64,000 nucleotides of DNA from an uncultured Clostridia bacterium (GTDB lineage Bacteria; Bacillota; Clostridia; UBA1381). The stretch spans positions 248,001-312,000 of the forward strand of contig CANQKM010000002.1 in the NCBI GenBank assembly GCA_947624485.1, written 5' to 3'. Positions 9,502 through 17,139 of the stretch are shown piece by piece (position 1 is the first letter of the stretch; each line of letters opens with the position of its first letter). A model generated the notes under the pieces. That model did not search any database, was not told where the DNA came from, and saw only the letters and a program-made list of their open reading frames with translations. The position numbers and the translations under genes are program-made.

Positions 9502-9529
9502 TTGAAATATCACGTAGTTATGGTATAAT
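9502..9529 (+). promoter_or_regulatory. Sigma-A promoter of structured RNA A
   Basis: TTGAAA (9502-9507), a 16-bp spacer and a perfect TATAAT (9524-9529). The predicted start, near 9535, coincides with the first base of the long closing stem. Confidence 0.75.
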
Positions 9530-9534
9530 AAAGA

Positions 9535-9796
9535 TACCACAACATTTATCATTATATATTAAACGTATAATGCTGCTTTTTTAATACCATATTTTCGGAT
9601 ATTTCTTTTGAAATATTCTTTTTGACGTTACACATATATTAGATTTGTGTTTTGTAAAAAACGCAGGCTTCTATATGAAATCTTTTATGTGTAACGATTG
9701 AAAGCAGTATTTCATATATAATTGATAAATGTGTGGTAACATTAAATCTAAGCCGCGTTTTTATGCGTGGTATCGGATTTGTACCACGCATTTTTA
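9535..9796 (+). ncRNA. Candidate structured RNA A (6S-like rod or leader attenuator)
   Basis: The 5' strand 9535-9560 pairs with 9711-9738 in a closing stem of about 25 bp with one bulge. Inside are a small hairpin (GATATTTC/GAAATATTC), a CTGCTTT/AAAGCAG helix and an apical arm closed by CGTTACACATA / TATGTGTAACG. Downstream, a CATTAAA box leads to two alternative hairpins. GCCGCG (9752-9757) can pair with CGTGGT, while a perfect 9-bp terminator pairs 9764-9772 with 9782-9790 ahead of a T-run. The overall rod and the promoter placement recall 6S RNA, but the family is unproven. The layout matches RNA B at 22955. Confidence 0.55.
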
Positions 9797-9887
9797 TTTG
9801 CGCGGATTTCGGCGGAAAGGAGGGGCGGCTTGCCGTGTGCCGCAAACGCGGTAAATTATTTGTAAATACAAGAAAGGGTGTATTGTT

Positions 9888-10055
9888 ATGAAAAAATATG
9901 TCTTAAATAAAAAAACCGGCAAACTACATATTGTTGGTCGTTGCTGTCACTCAGAAAATTTAGTAGATTTTGAATTGTTTAAAACGGAAGATGAGGCGAT
10001 TTCAAAACATCAAAATTATATAAGTCGCTGCAAAATTTGCTTTAACGGAAGGTAA
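9888..10055 (+). CDS. 55-aa Cys-rich protein resembling an Ada-type metal-binding module
   Basis: A small ORF with ATG at 9888 and an AGAAAGGG site upstream. The sequence opens KKYVLNKKTGKLH, then has a Cys-Cys-His cluster near residues 19-21, a central FKTEDEA segment and a C-terminal CKIC. This order (YVxNxxxxxxH, C, FxTxxEA, CxxC) resembles the short Ada/nuclease-associated zinc-binding module found alone or at the end of secreted nucleases. No catalytic part is present. It lies 92 bp after the RNA A terminator and 20 bp before a lipoprotein gene. Base composition is clearly more AT-rich than flanking genes. Function unknown; the zinc-site suggestion is inference. Confidence 0.65.
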   Translation: MKKYVLNKKTGKLHIVGRCCHSENLVDFELFKTEDEAISKHQNYISRCKICFNGR

Positions 10056-10075
10056 AACAGAAAGGATTGATACTA

Positions 10076-10723
10076 ATGAAAAAAACAGTAGCTTTATTAT
10101 TAACATTCATTGTGTGTTTTTCTCTTTGCGCCTGCGGAAAAGCGTCAAAAGAGGAATTGCTGAAATCAGCGGAGGAAGTGAGCGCGTCTCGATTGCATGA
10201 TGAATTAGGGGAAAACATAGTAAAAGTTAAAGAACAATACGTTGGGAAAAGTTATAAAGTTACAGGGCGTGTTTCTTATATTACGGAGGATTATGTAGAT
10301 TTGGGAAGCTTAGGCGGAGCACGTGTATATCTCAGCAATGATGAATTGGCAAAACTTGAACAAGGCACGTATATAACAGTTGTAGGTAAGTTTGACGGTA
10401 TTGAAACAGACGAAGTTAGAAACGATATATACATTACAATGAAAAATGCTTACTTTGTAACCGATGAATTTGAAATTGAGGGTAAAATATCACAAATAAT
10501 GCTTGAGCCAAATCGGAAAAATTATACTGTGGTTAGTTATGCTGTGGTTAATACAAGGTTCGTAGGAGATGTAACAAACATAAAAGTTTATCTTACCGAT
10601 AATACGTCACAGGAATATGAGAACGGTGATTTGATAAAAGCCAAAGGCAAAATTAGCGCCGGCGATATGGTTGTTGATAAGGTTATGGAAGAACCTCAAA
10701 TGCTGTATAAAACAATAAATTAA
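10076..10723 (+). CDS. Lipoprotein with tRNA_anti-like OB-fold domain
   Basis: The ATG at 10076 is chosen, with AAAGGA ending 9 nt upstream; the TTG nine bases earlier has no site. 215 residues. A signal sequence with lipobox (SLCAC, Cys near 20) predicts a membrane-anchored lipoprotein. A helix and the motif NIVKVKEQYVGKSYKVTGRV follow, typical of the OB-fold family called tRNA_anti-like, which despite its name is mostly found in surface lipoproteins. A second, similar segment (FEIEGKISQIM) suggests two tandem OB folds. It is AT-rich and probably co-transcribed with the 55-aa protein. No ligand is known. Confidence 0.75.
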   Translation: MKKTVALLLTFIVCFSLCACGKASKEELLKSAEEVSASRLHDELGENIVKVKEQYVGKSYKVTGRVSYITEDYVDLGSLGGARVYLSNDELAKLEQGTYITVVGKFDGIETDEVRNDIYITMKNAYFVTDEFEIEGKISQIMLEPNRKNYTVVSYAVVNTRFVGDVTNIKVYLTDNTSQEYENGDLIKAKGKISAGDMVVDKVMEEPQMLYKTIN

Positions 10724-10770
10724 GGTGGCGTCAGCCAACTTTTTATCTCATGCAAAACGGGCGACCGCAT

Positions 10771-10890
10771 AAGCCTCCCTTGTTAAAGGGAGGGGGACCG
10801 CCGAAGGCGGTGGAGGGATTCATTATGAAAATCGAAAAGGAATCCCCCAGTCACGCTGCGCGTGACAGCCCCCTTTGACAAGGGGGCCTC
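10771..10890 (+). repeat. MITE-like repeat, family A, copy 3
   Basis: Near-identical to copy 2 in the left half (about 50 matching bases after AAGCCTCCC) and inverse to copy 1. Its right half contains a TCACGCTGCGCGTGA hairpin that copy 2 has lost. It closes the right side of the AT-rich island. Confidence 0.88.
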
Positions 10891-10903
10891 ACGATGCGCA
10901 AAA

Positions 10904-10932
10904 CAAAAAAACGGGCGACCGTGGCCGCCCGT
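10904..10932 (-). terminator. Terminator after the KDG kinase gene
   Basis: On the minus strand, ACGGGCG-gccacggt-CGCCCGT is followed by seven T residues. Confidence 0.8.
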
Positions 10933-10942
10933 TATTAAAAAC

Positions 10943-11968
10943 CTATCTCACCATTTCATCCTGATGTCCCGTTGACTTATGCGATTTAATAACACTCTCG
11001 ATTTCCTCGATACTGCTCGCGGACATATCGCCGAGGACGGTATTCTTAACCGCCGACAGCGCGTTGCCTATTTCGAGCGCCCTTTCCGGCGTGCCGTGCT
11101 TGATAAGACCGTAAAGCACGCCCGCGAGGTATGCGTCGCCCGAGCCGATACGGTCTATAACTTCGATATTGTAGTACGGCTCCTCCTCGTAGAACTTGCC
11201 GTCCATGTAAATTTTCGAGGTGAAGTTGTGCTTTGTAGGGCTTACAGCCTCACGGCGCGTCGTCGCAACAAGGAAACAGCCGTAATCGTCGGCATAACCT
11301 TTCATTATTTCTTCAAGTGTGCCGGTGCGCTGCAGCATCCTTCGCGACGTTTCCTCCGAAACGAACAGCAAATCAACGTACGGGAATACCGACTCAACCA
11401 CCTTTTTCGCTTCCTCCTCGCTCCAGAGCGCGGCGCGGTAGTTTACGTCGAACGATATGTACGCGCCCGCGGCTTTGAACCGCTTTATAAGCTCAAACGT
11501 CGTGTCCTTGAGCGCGGGGGAGAGAGCCATCGTTATGCTCGACACGTGGAACACCTTCGTCTTTTCGTACATATCATCCGGAAGCTCGTCCGGCGTAAGC
11601 GAGCATACGCTTGCGTTCGCGCGGTCATATATAACCGAGGACTTTCTCGGGTATGCGCCGCTCTCGTAATAGTAAATGCCGAGCCGCCTTTCGGGCGAGT
11701 AGTCGTAGATTACGTAGTCGTCCGACACGTTGCCGTAACGTATTTTGTTCCTGATAAAGTGTCCCATTTTGTTTTTCGGCAGCTTTGTAATGATCGCGCT
11801 GCGCATACCGAGCATACCCGCGCCCGAAACAACGTTCAATTCGCTGCCGCCCGCGTTTTTGTCAAACGTTTCGCTCTGTGAAATCTTTTCTTTGTCGGGC
11901 GGGGAAAGCCTGAGCATGACCTCACCCAATCCAATCAAATCAAAATCTGTGTTTTCCTTGAACTGCAT
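10943..11968 (-). CDS. kdgK: PfkB-family sugar kinase, probably 2-dehydro-3-deoxygluconate kinase
   Basis: 341 residues with the ribokinase-fold hallmarks: GEVMLRLSPP near residue 15, NAGGSELNV near 38 (sugar-binding GG), and the C-terminal signature DRIGSGDAYLAG near 282 with the catalytic Asp of GSGD. The overall sequence most resembles KdgK, which phosphorylates 2-keto-3-deoxygluconate from pectin or uronate breakdown. That would fit the pectin-esterase-like protein at 1213, but no other uronate gene is adjacent. SD AAGGAGG lies 9 nt before ATG. It is a single gene between its own promoter and terminator. Another PfkB substrate is possible. Confidence 0.85.
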   Translation of the reverse strand: MQFKENTDFDLIGLGEVMLRLSPPDKEKISQSETFDKNAGGSELNVVSGAGMLGMRSAIITKLPKNKMGHFIRNKIRYGNVSDDYVIYDYSPERRLGIYYYESGAYPRKSSVIYDRANASVCSLTPDELPDDMYEKTKVFHVSSITMALSPALKDTTFELIKRFKAAGAYISFDVNYRAALWSEEEAKKVVESVFPYVDLLFVSEETSRRMLQRTGTLEEIMKGYADDYGCFLVATTRREAVSPTKHNFTSKIYMDGKFYEEEPYYNIEVIDRIGSGDAYLAGVLYGLIKHGTPERALEIGNALSAVKNTVLGDMSASSIEEIESVIKSHKSTGHQDEMVR

Positions 11969-12008
11969 AGTGATACCTCCTTATCAAAACCACCTGTTAT
12001 ATAGTATT

Positions 12009-12037
12009 ATTATACAATATATTTGCCATACAGTCAA
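12009..12037 (-). promoter_or_regulatory. KDG kinase promoter
   Basis: Read on the minus strand: TTGACT (12032-12037), 17-bp spacer, perfect TATAAT (12009-12014). Confidence 0.75.
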
Positions 12038-12182
12038 TAATTTTTGTAAAAATTCTATGAAATTTAACGTCAATAATGATGTTCGACAGGTACTGACAAA
12101 GGTTCTCATATTTCATCAAAGGGAAAATCCGATAAAATACGGAAATATATTATGATAATCATAAATCAGGAGGGAAGAGTAT

Positions 12183-12530
12183 ATGGAACTGTACTTATCG
12201 GGCAAATACCGCGCGCTCGTCGTAAAAGTCACGGGCGAGCTTGACCACCACGCCGCGGCGGGAATAAGGGAGAGCGTTGACCGCGAGCTTGCGCGCACGG
12301 GCGCGAAAAACGTTGCGTTCGACCTCGGCGCGGTCACGTTTATGGACTCGTCGGGCATAGGCATGATAATGGGACGCAGCAAAATTACAGCCGCGCTCGG
12401 CGGCAGAGTTATCGTGTACGGCGCGTCGGACAATATAAAGCGTATCATATCAATGTCGGGACTTAACAAGCTTGTCACCGTCACGGACAGCTTGGAGGAC
12501 GGGTTAAAGGAGGCGGTGTGCAATGTATAA
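12183..12530 (+). CDS. spoIIAA: Anti-sigma F factor antagonist SpoIIAA
   Basis: A 115-residue STAS protein. When unphosphorylated it binds SpoIIAB and frees sigma F in the forespore. The phosphorylation loop FMDSSGIGM carries Ser57, matching the regulatory serine of the family. SD GGAGGGAAG precedes the ATG at 12183. It is the first gene of a three-gene operon and its end overlaps spoIIAB by 8 bp. The upstream 150 bp contain AAAGGGAAAA and CGGAAAT, 12 bp apart, loosely like a sigma-H promoter; this is only suggestive. Confidence 0.96.
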   Translation: MELYLSGKYRALVVKVTGELDHHAAAGIRESVDRELARTGAKNVAFDLGAVTFMDSSGIGMIMGRSKITAALGGRVIVYGASDNIKRIISMSGLNKLVTVTDSLEDGLKEAVCNV

Positions 12531-12945
12531 GAACAGTATGCGTCTTGAATTTCCCGCAAGCTCCGACAACGAGCGTTTCGCGCGGACGGTCGCGGCGGCG
12601 TTTATATTGGAGCTTGATCCCACGGTCGACCAGCTTTCGGAAATAAAGACGGCGGTGTCCGAGGCGGTGACGAACTCGATAATTCACGGCTACGACAACG
12701 AGTACGGCAGCGTCACAATGGAGGGCAGCATATTCGACGACACCGTTGAATTTGTAATATCGGACGACGGAGCGGGCATACCCGACATACGCCGCGCGCG
12801 CGAGCCGCTGTTTACCGGTAAGCCTGAAATGGAGCGGTCGGGCATGGGCTTTACGATTATGGAGGCGTTCATGGACAGCGTTGAGGTCGAAAGCGAGGTC
12901 GGCAAGGGTACGCGCGTGACGATGAGCAAGAGAATAAGCGGGTGA
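12523..12945 (+). CDS. spoIIAB: Anti-sigma F factor/serine kinase SpoIIAB
   Basis: 140 residues, a GHKL-fold ATP-binding protein. It holds sigma F inactive and phosphorylates SpoIIAA. The N-box [16 protein letters not shown] has Glu47 and Asn51; the G1 box SDDGAGIPD lies near residues 85-93 and the G2 region [12 protein letters not shown] near 112-123. The N-terminus aligns with the usual start (KNSMRLEF). Its start codon lies inside the end of spoIIAA, implying translational coupling. Confidence 0.97.
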   Translation: MYKNSMRLEFPASSDNERFARTVAAAFILELDPTVDQLSEIKTAVSEAVTNSIIHGYDNEYGSVTMEGSIFDDTVEFVISDDGAGIPDIRRAREPLFTGKPEMERSGMGFTIMEAFMDSVEVESEVGKGTRVTMSKRISG

Positions 12946-12949
12946 CGGT

Positions 12950-13666
12950 ATGCCTGATAACGCGGATTTGATAGAGCGCGTGCTGGAGGGGGACAAGCAG
13001 GCGGAAAATATGATGGTGGAGCAGAATATGGGACTGGTACACTCGATAGCGCGGCGGTATATCGGCAGGGGTTACGAGCTTGACGATTTGATTCAGATAG
13101 GCGCGATAGGGCTTATAAAGGCTGTAAAAAAATTCAATCCCGAATTTAACGTAAAATTTTCTACATACGCCGTGCCGATGATTATGGGCGAGATAAAGCG
13201 TTTTCTGCGCGACGACGGCGCGGTGAAGATAAGCCGCACGCTAAAAGAAAACGCGATGAAGGGGAGACGGTGCGAGGAACTTCTGCGCCGCCGCCTTAAC
13301 CGTGAGCCGACCGTAAACGAAATATCCGCCGAGTGCGGCATAGACGCGCAGGAACTTATAGAGGCGTTTGAAGCCACCGCGCCGCCGGGGAGCATATACG
13401 AGAGCGTTTACTCCGGCGGCGACAACAAAATACACCTTCTCGACATGCTCGGCGGCGATGAGATAGAGGAGGACGTTATAAACAAGGTGATGATAGACGA
13501 GATACTGTCGAGCCTCACCAAACGTGAAAAGGAAATAATTTTCCTGCACTATTTCCGCGGCAAAACGCAGTCGGAAATTGCGAAATATATCGGCGTGTCG
13601 CAGGTTCAAATATCGAGGATAGAAAAAAAGGCGATAGAGCGCATACGTAAAAACGCGAAGCAATAA
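12950..13666 (+). CDS. sigF: RNA polymerase sigma factor SigF (forespore-specific)
   Basis: 238 residues, sigma-70 family with regions 2, 3 and 4. Region 2 includes DLIQIGAIGLIKAVKKF and FSTYAVPMIMGEIKRF; the C-terminal helix-turn-helix reads QSEIAKYIGVSQVQISRIEK. Gene order and 4-bp spacing to spoIIAB fix the identity as sigma F rather than sigma G. It drives early forespore genes after engulfment begins. Together with spoIVA at 23593 this shows a sporulating host. Confidence 0.97.
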   Translation: MPDNADLIERVLEGDKQAENMMVEQNMGLVHSIARRYIGRGYELDDLIQIGAIGLIKAVKKFNPEFNVKFSTYAVPMIMGEIKRFLRDDGAVKISRTLKENAMKGRRCEELLRRRLNREPTVNEISAECGIDAQELIEAFEATAPPGSIYESVYSGGDNKIHLLDMLGGDEIEEDVINKVMIDEILSSLTKREKEIIFLHYFRGKTQSEIAKYIGVSQVQISRIEKKAIERIRKNAKQ

Positions 13667-13722
13667 ATGCGGCAAATGTGCTGTTACCGCCGTCAAATAC
13701 ACACGTCCGACCAAATTTATAC

Positions 13723-13753
13723 AAAAACAGCGTTCCGTGTGAACGCTGTTTTT
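13723..13753. terminator. Bidirectional terminator between sigF and the coiled-coil gene
   Basis: AAAAACAGCGTTC / GAACGCTGTTTTT with a 5-nt loop; A-run and T-run on opposite sides serve both convergent genes. Confidence 0.88.
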
Positions 13754-13756
13754 ATA

Positions 13757-14041
13757 TTACGCCGATTTCTTTAACTGTTCAATCAGTCTGTCAACCTTTT
13801 CGCTTGTTGCTTTTGCTATCATATATGACAAGTCGGATTGGTTTTTAATTGACTCAACATTGAAACGGTCAAGCCTTTCGGCGTTCAATTCAAAACCCTC
13901 TCCCATTACCTGAATACATTTATTAACGGTATTTTCAAGCGTCATTTGTGTTTGCAGATTGCTTTGTTTTAATGCCGTCATATCCTGTTTCATGGTCTGA
14001 ATTTCATTCAGGATTAAATCAAATTTTTCATCGGTCGTCAT
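13757..14041 (-). CDS. Small coiled-coil protein of unknown function
   Basis: 94 residues from ATG at 14041, chosen because GGGAG lies 9 nt upstream. The protein is almost wholly helical and charged, with heptad-like spacing in the first half (FDLILNEIQTMKQDMTALKQ). There is no Cys, no signal peptide and no transmembrane segment. It resembles the short uncharacterised coiled-coil proteins common in clostridia and their phages. Codon use is more AT-rich than in sigF. It is transcribed away from the membrane-protein gene at 14266 from a divergent promoter. No function can be assigned. Confidence 0.75.
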   Translation of the reverse strand: MTTDEKFDLILNEIQTMKQDMTALKQSNLQTQMTLENTVNKCIQVMGEGFELNAERLDRFNVESIKNQSDLSYMIAKATSEKVDRLIEQLKKSA

Positions 14042-14097
14042 GACTATCACTCCCTGTTTTTAATTCCGATTGTTCTTATTGCATAATGCATAATTCT

Positions 14098-14125
14098 ATT
14101 ATACAATATTTTTCTGAAATTTCAA
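14098..14125 (-). promoter_or_regulatory. Promoter of the coiled-coil gene
   Basis: Minus strand: TTGAAA (14120-14125), 16-bp spacer, perfect TATAAT (14098-14103). Confidence 0.7.
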
Positions 14126-14203
14126 TAGAATTTTTGAAAAAACATATAAACCGCCCCGGTCATCCCATTCCCGACCTGAAGCGGAAAAGAATGACGATTT
14201 TTG

Positions 14204-14232
14204 TTGAAATTCCTCATACGTTGTGCTACAAT
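14204..14232 (+). promoter_or_regulatory. Promoter of the TRADD-N-associated-type membrane gene
   Basis: TTGAAA (14204-14209), 17-bp spacer, TACAAT (14227-14232), about 34 bp before the chosen start. Confidence 0.65.
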
Positions 14233-14265
14233 ATATTCAGAGTAGCCGTGAAGGAGGGTTCACAT

Positions 14266-15072
14266 ATGGAGAAGAACACCGAGTACGAAAAAATGCTTAT
14301 GAATGAGCGGGAAAAGCTCGATGGTGAAATGGAGCGGTCGAGAACGTGCAGATTTCCCGTCAACATAATATTCTTTACGCTTGTCGGCGCTGCGTTTACG
14401 ATATGCGGCATTGTTTTAAGCCTTAACAGTGCCGGCTTAAACAAGCAGTCCGCTGTATTAAGACTTTTCCCCGCGCTGCTGATGATAGTGGGCGTCGCGG
14501 TTATCCTTTTCGGAGTTTTATATAATATTTTTGCAAGCATCAGCAGTGATACGCGCCACACGTCCCTTACCTCGCGCCGCGCGCAAATAGACGAGACAAT
14601 CGCCGTTATGAGCGCCGAGAATAAAACGCCGAAAGTGCAGGCGGAAATTCGGTTTGACAACAGCCAAAGTGATTTTAAGCGTTTCTTTGACGTCAACCTA
14701 AATCAGTTAAGCTGGGTATTTAAGCTCGGAATCGGCACTATTTTGGCAGGCATGATTATTATAATTCTGGCGATAATTATGTTCGCGATTTCGCCCGTCA
14801 AATACAACATTGCGGTTCTTACCGGCGCAGTCAGCGGTATTTTGGTGGACTTTATCGGCGCACTTTTTATAAGAATGTATACGGAAACTATAAAAGCTTC
14901 GATGCAGCTTCAAAACAAGCTCGTACATAACAACGACAACCTGCTCGCGAATTTGCTCGCGGAGGATATAGACGATAAAAATTTGAGGAATCAAACTCTC
15001 TCCGAAATTGCAAAAACGATAAGCGCAAACAATACCGCTCCGATGAGTACAAGCACGGAAGCGGAGGAATAA
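14266..15072 (+). CDS. Four-helix membrane protein resembling the TRADD-N-associated transmembrane domain
   Basis: The ATG at 14266 is chosen, with AAGGAGG 8 nt upstream; the longer frame would run through the promoter. 268 residues. Four hydrophobic segments occur as two pairs (about 28-48 and 62-84, then 156-178 and 187-208). Before the second pair is FFDVNLNQLSWVFKLGIG, and after it are GILVDFIGALFIRMY and a helical tail. This pattern matches the two-helix domain described with TRADD-N-like proteins in predicted bacterial conflict systems. No effector domain or nuclease is fused here, and only the small coiled-coil gene is adjacent. Function unknown; the family call rests on remembered pattern. 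Confidence 0.6.
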   Translation: MEKNTEYEKMLMNEREKLDGEMERSRTCRFPVNIIFFTLVGAAFTICGIVLSLNSAGLNKQSAVLRLFPALLMIVGVAVILFGVLYNIFASISSDTRHTSLTSRRAQIDETIAVMSAENKTPKVQAEIRFDNSQSDFKRFFDVNLNQLSWVFKLGIGTILAGMIIIILAIIMFAISPVKYNIAVLTGAVSGILVDFIGALFIRMYTETIKASMQLQNKLVHNNDNLLANLLAEDIDDKNLRNQTLSEIAKTISANNTAPMSTSTEAEE

Positions 15073-15085
15073 AGGAATCAGTCAT

Positions 15086-15122
15086 AATACAGCCTCGTAA
15101 ATAACCGAAGCTGTATTTTTTT
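15086..15122 (+). terminator. Terminator after the four-helix membrane gene
   Basis: AATACAGC / GCTGTATT stem with a 16-nt loop, followed by seven T residues. Confidence 0.8.
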
Positions 15123-15142
15123 GACCGAATCTGACAAAGGTA

Positions 15143-15173
15143 TTGACAAAATTCGGGGGGGGGGTGCTAAAAT
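15143..15173 (+). promoter_or_regulatory. Promoter with a G10 run in its spacer
   Basis: TTGACA (15143-15148) and an extended -10, TGCTAAAAT (TAAAAT at 15168-15173), lie 19 bp apart. The spacer contains ten consecutive G residues (15155-15164). Two fewer G would give the optimal 17-bp spacing, so slippage could change promoter strength. The promoter lies about 50 bp upstream of the LRR surface protein start. Confidence 0.7.
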
Positions 15174-15227
15174 AGTATATTATAAGTATACCGGACGATG
15201 GCGATTTTTGAGAAAGGATGAGGAAGT

Positions 15228-17048
15228 ATGAAAAAGTTTATTTCATCGATTTTGATTTTTGTTATGCTTGGCACAGCGTTTGTCACGGCTTCGGCTGACG
15301 ACACGCGCGCAGATGTGTATAACGAGCGTTACACGGTAACGGACGCAAGCGGGGAGGAGACCGTGCGGTTCACGTACAGCACCGAAAACGGCGTCGCCTC
15401 AATCACGGATGTGCATGTTTTCAACGATAATATGGATCTTGTATTTCCCGCGGAAATAGAAGGCTATCCCGTAAAAACAGTGAGAGAAATATATTTTGCA
15501 ACTAAAGAAAGGAATATCCGCGACAAAATAAAAAGCATAACATTCGAGGACGGCATTGAAACAATCGACGAATGCGATTTTGACTTTGCGGACAATCTTA
15601 CCTCGTTAAAGTTGCCGAATACATTAAAGGAAGGCGATTTTATTTTCCGTGAATGTCCCTCGCTGGAATATGTCAATATACCCTCCTCGCTTAAAGAAAT
15701 ACCCGAAATGTGCTTCTTTAACTGCGCAAGCCTTAAAGAGGTGCATATAGAGGACGGCGTGCAGGCGGTAGGCGCGTCGGCGTTCGGTGACTGTAAAAGT
15801 TTAACCGATGTCGAATTGCCGGACAGTGTATTATATATAAAAAAATCCGCGTTTGAAAGCTGTGAGAGCCTTAAGAGCATAAATTTGCCGAAAAACCTTG
15901 AATATATCGGTGATTACGCGTTTTACAAGACAGGCATTGAGCAAATTAAGTTTCCGTCAAAGCTGAAAGACATAGAAGAACATGCGTTCGGATATACTCC
16001 GCTCAAAGAGATCAAATTGCCCGATTCACTGGAAAGCATAGGCTATGCAGCGTTTAAGGGGTGCAGATCTCTTACAAAGGCGTATATACCTAAAGGCATT
16101 ATGAATAAGCCGAACAACGCGTTCTATGACTGTTCCGCTTTGTCCGATGTGACATTTGACGGTGAAATAACTAAGGAACTTTACAATGTCCTTACAAAGT
16201 GGACGCCGTGGGGCAAGGAATACGCGGATACATTATCGGAGGACTTTGTTATTTTTGACGGAAACTATCTTGCCGCGTACAACGGCGCCGACAAAAATCC
16301 CGTCATCCCCGACAGTGTGACGGTTTTGGGCGACCGTGCGTTTCGCAATTCGGATATAGACACGGTGACGTTTTCGCCGAATATAAAGGTAATTCCGTCT
16401 ATGTGCTTCGCCGGCTCGCATATAAAGGAGCTGACCGTTCCGAAAACGATTGAAAAGGTTGAGGAAAGAGCCTTTTACTCATGCCCGGAGCTTCAAAAAA
16501 TAACAGTGGAGGATGGTGTGAAGAGTATAGCGGGCAACGCGTTTCAGCTGTGCACGGAGCTGTCCGAGGGAAATGTAAATGTTGCCAAGGGTGTGACTGT
16601 ATCGCCCTCGGCGTTCACCGATACGCCTCTCGATAAAAATTCGGACATTAACACAAAGCCGCAGGCAACGCCCGAACCATCGCCAAACCCCGCACCCGAA
16701 TTAAAAACGCTCGAAGTAAACGGTGCGGACATGTCGATAAGCGTTGACGGCAAGGCGGTTGACTTCCCCGACGCAAAGCCGTTCGTTGACGACAACGACC
16801 GCACACAGGTACCCGTACGCGCGGTAACGGAAGCGCTGGGCGCGTCGGTAGATTGGAACGGCGCGGAGCAGCTTGTGACAATAAACGGCGGCGGTGTAAA
16901 AATATTGCTCACAATCGGATCGGATATAATAAACGTAAACGGCAAACCGACCAAAATGGATACCGCGGCAACGGTTATAGATGAACGCATATATATTCCT
17001 GCCCGATATGTTGCGGAGGCTATGGGATATGAAGTAAAGTTTCAATGA
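15228..17048 (+). CDS. Secreted BspA-like leucine-rich-repeat protein with copper-amine-oxidase-N-like C-terminus
   Basis: 606 residues with a signal peptide (cut near Ala23). Residues about 50-470 hold tandem BspA-type (LRR_5) repeats with the recurring pattern LxxIxLPxxLxxIGxxAFxxC, for example near residues 185-270. A Pro-rich linker follows (about 475-490). The last 110 residues match the copper amine oxidase N-terminal-like domain, with PVRAVTEALGASVDW and YIPARYVAEAMGYEV. In Bacillota that domain is a frequent C-terminal cell-surface module, not an enzyme. Likely a surface adhesin or ligand-binding protein. SD GAAAGGATGAGG precedes the ATG. The G10 promoter upstream could make expression switchable. 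Confidence 0.85.
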   Translation: MKKFISSILIFVMLGTAFVTASADDTRADVYNERYTVTDASGEETVRFTYSTENGVASITDVHVFNDNMDLVFPAEIEGYPVKTVREIYFATKERNIRDKIKSITFEDGIETIDECDFDFADNLTSLKLPNTLKEGDFIFRECPSLEYVNIPSSLKEIPEMCFFNCASLKEVHIEDGVQAVGASAFGDCKSLTDVELPDSVLYIKKSAFESCESLKSINLPKNLEYIGDYAFYKTGIEQIKFPSKLKDIEEHAFGYTPLKEIKLPDSLESIGYAAFKGCRSLTKAYIPKGIMNKPNNAFYDCSALSDVTFDGEITKELYNVLTKWTPWGKEYADTLSEDFVIFDGNYLAAYNGADKNPVIPDSVTVLGDRAFRNSDIDTVTFSPNIKVIPSMCFAGSHIKELTVPKTIEKVEERAFYSCPELQKITVEDGVKSIAGNAFQLCTELSEGNVNVAKGVTVSPSAFTDTPLDKNSDINTKPQATPEPSPNPAPELKTLEVNGADMSISVDGKAVDFPDAKPFVDDNDRTQVPVRAVTEALGASVDWNGAEQLVTINGGGVKILLTIGSDIINVNGKPTKMDTAATVIDERIYIPARYVAEAMGYEVKFQ

Positions 17049-17091
17049 CAAGCGGACTGATATGTATAGGATAAAAGGGATTTTAGGCAGC

Positions 17092-17139
17092 AAAAAAAAC
17101 GGTGTGAAGCGGCTCAATGCCGTGTCACACCGTTTTTTA
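17092..17139. terminator. Bidirectional terminator between LRR and anti-sigma genes
   Basis: AAAAAACGGTGTGA and TCACACCGTTTTTT form a perfect stem around a smaller inner hairpin. It lies between two convergent genes and overlaps the last bases of the minus-strand gene. Confidence 0.88.

Noticed and set aside
9361-9552. 63-codon minus-strand frame over repeat copy 2
   Set aside because: Lies in a palindromic repeat and the RNA A promoter; no ribosome site.
12118-12150. Firm sigma-H promoter for spoIIA
   Set aside because: AAAGGGAAAA and CGGAAAT are only loosely like the consensus, so it is mentioned with the gene but not listed as a site.
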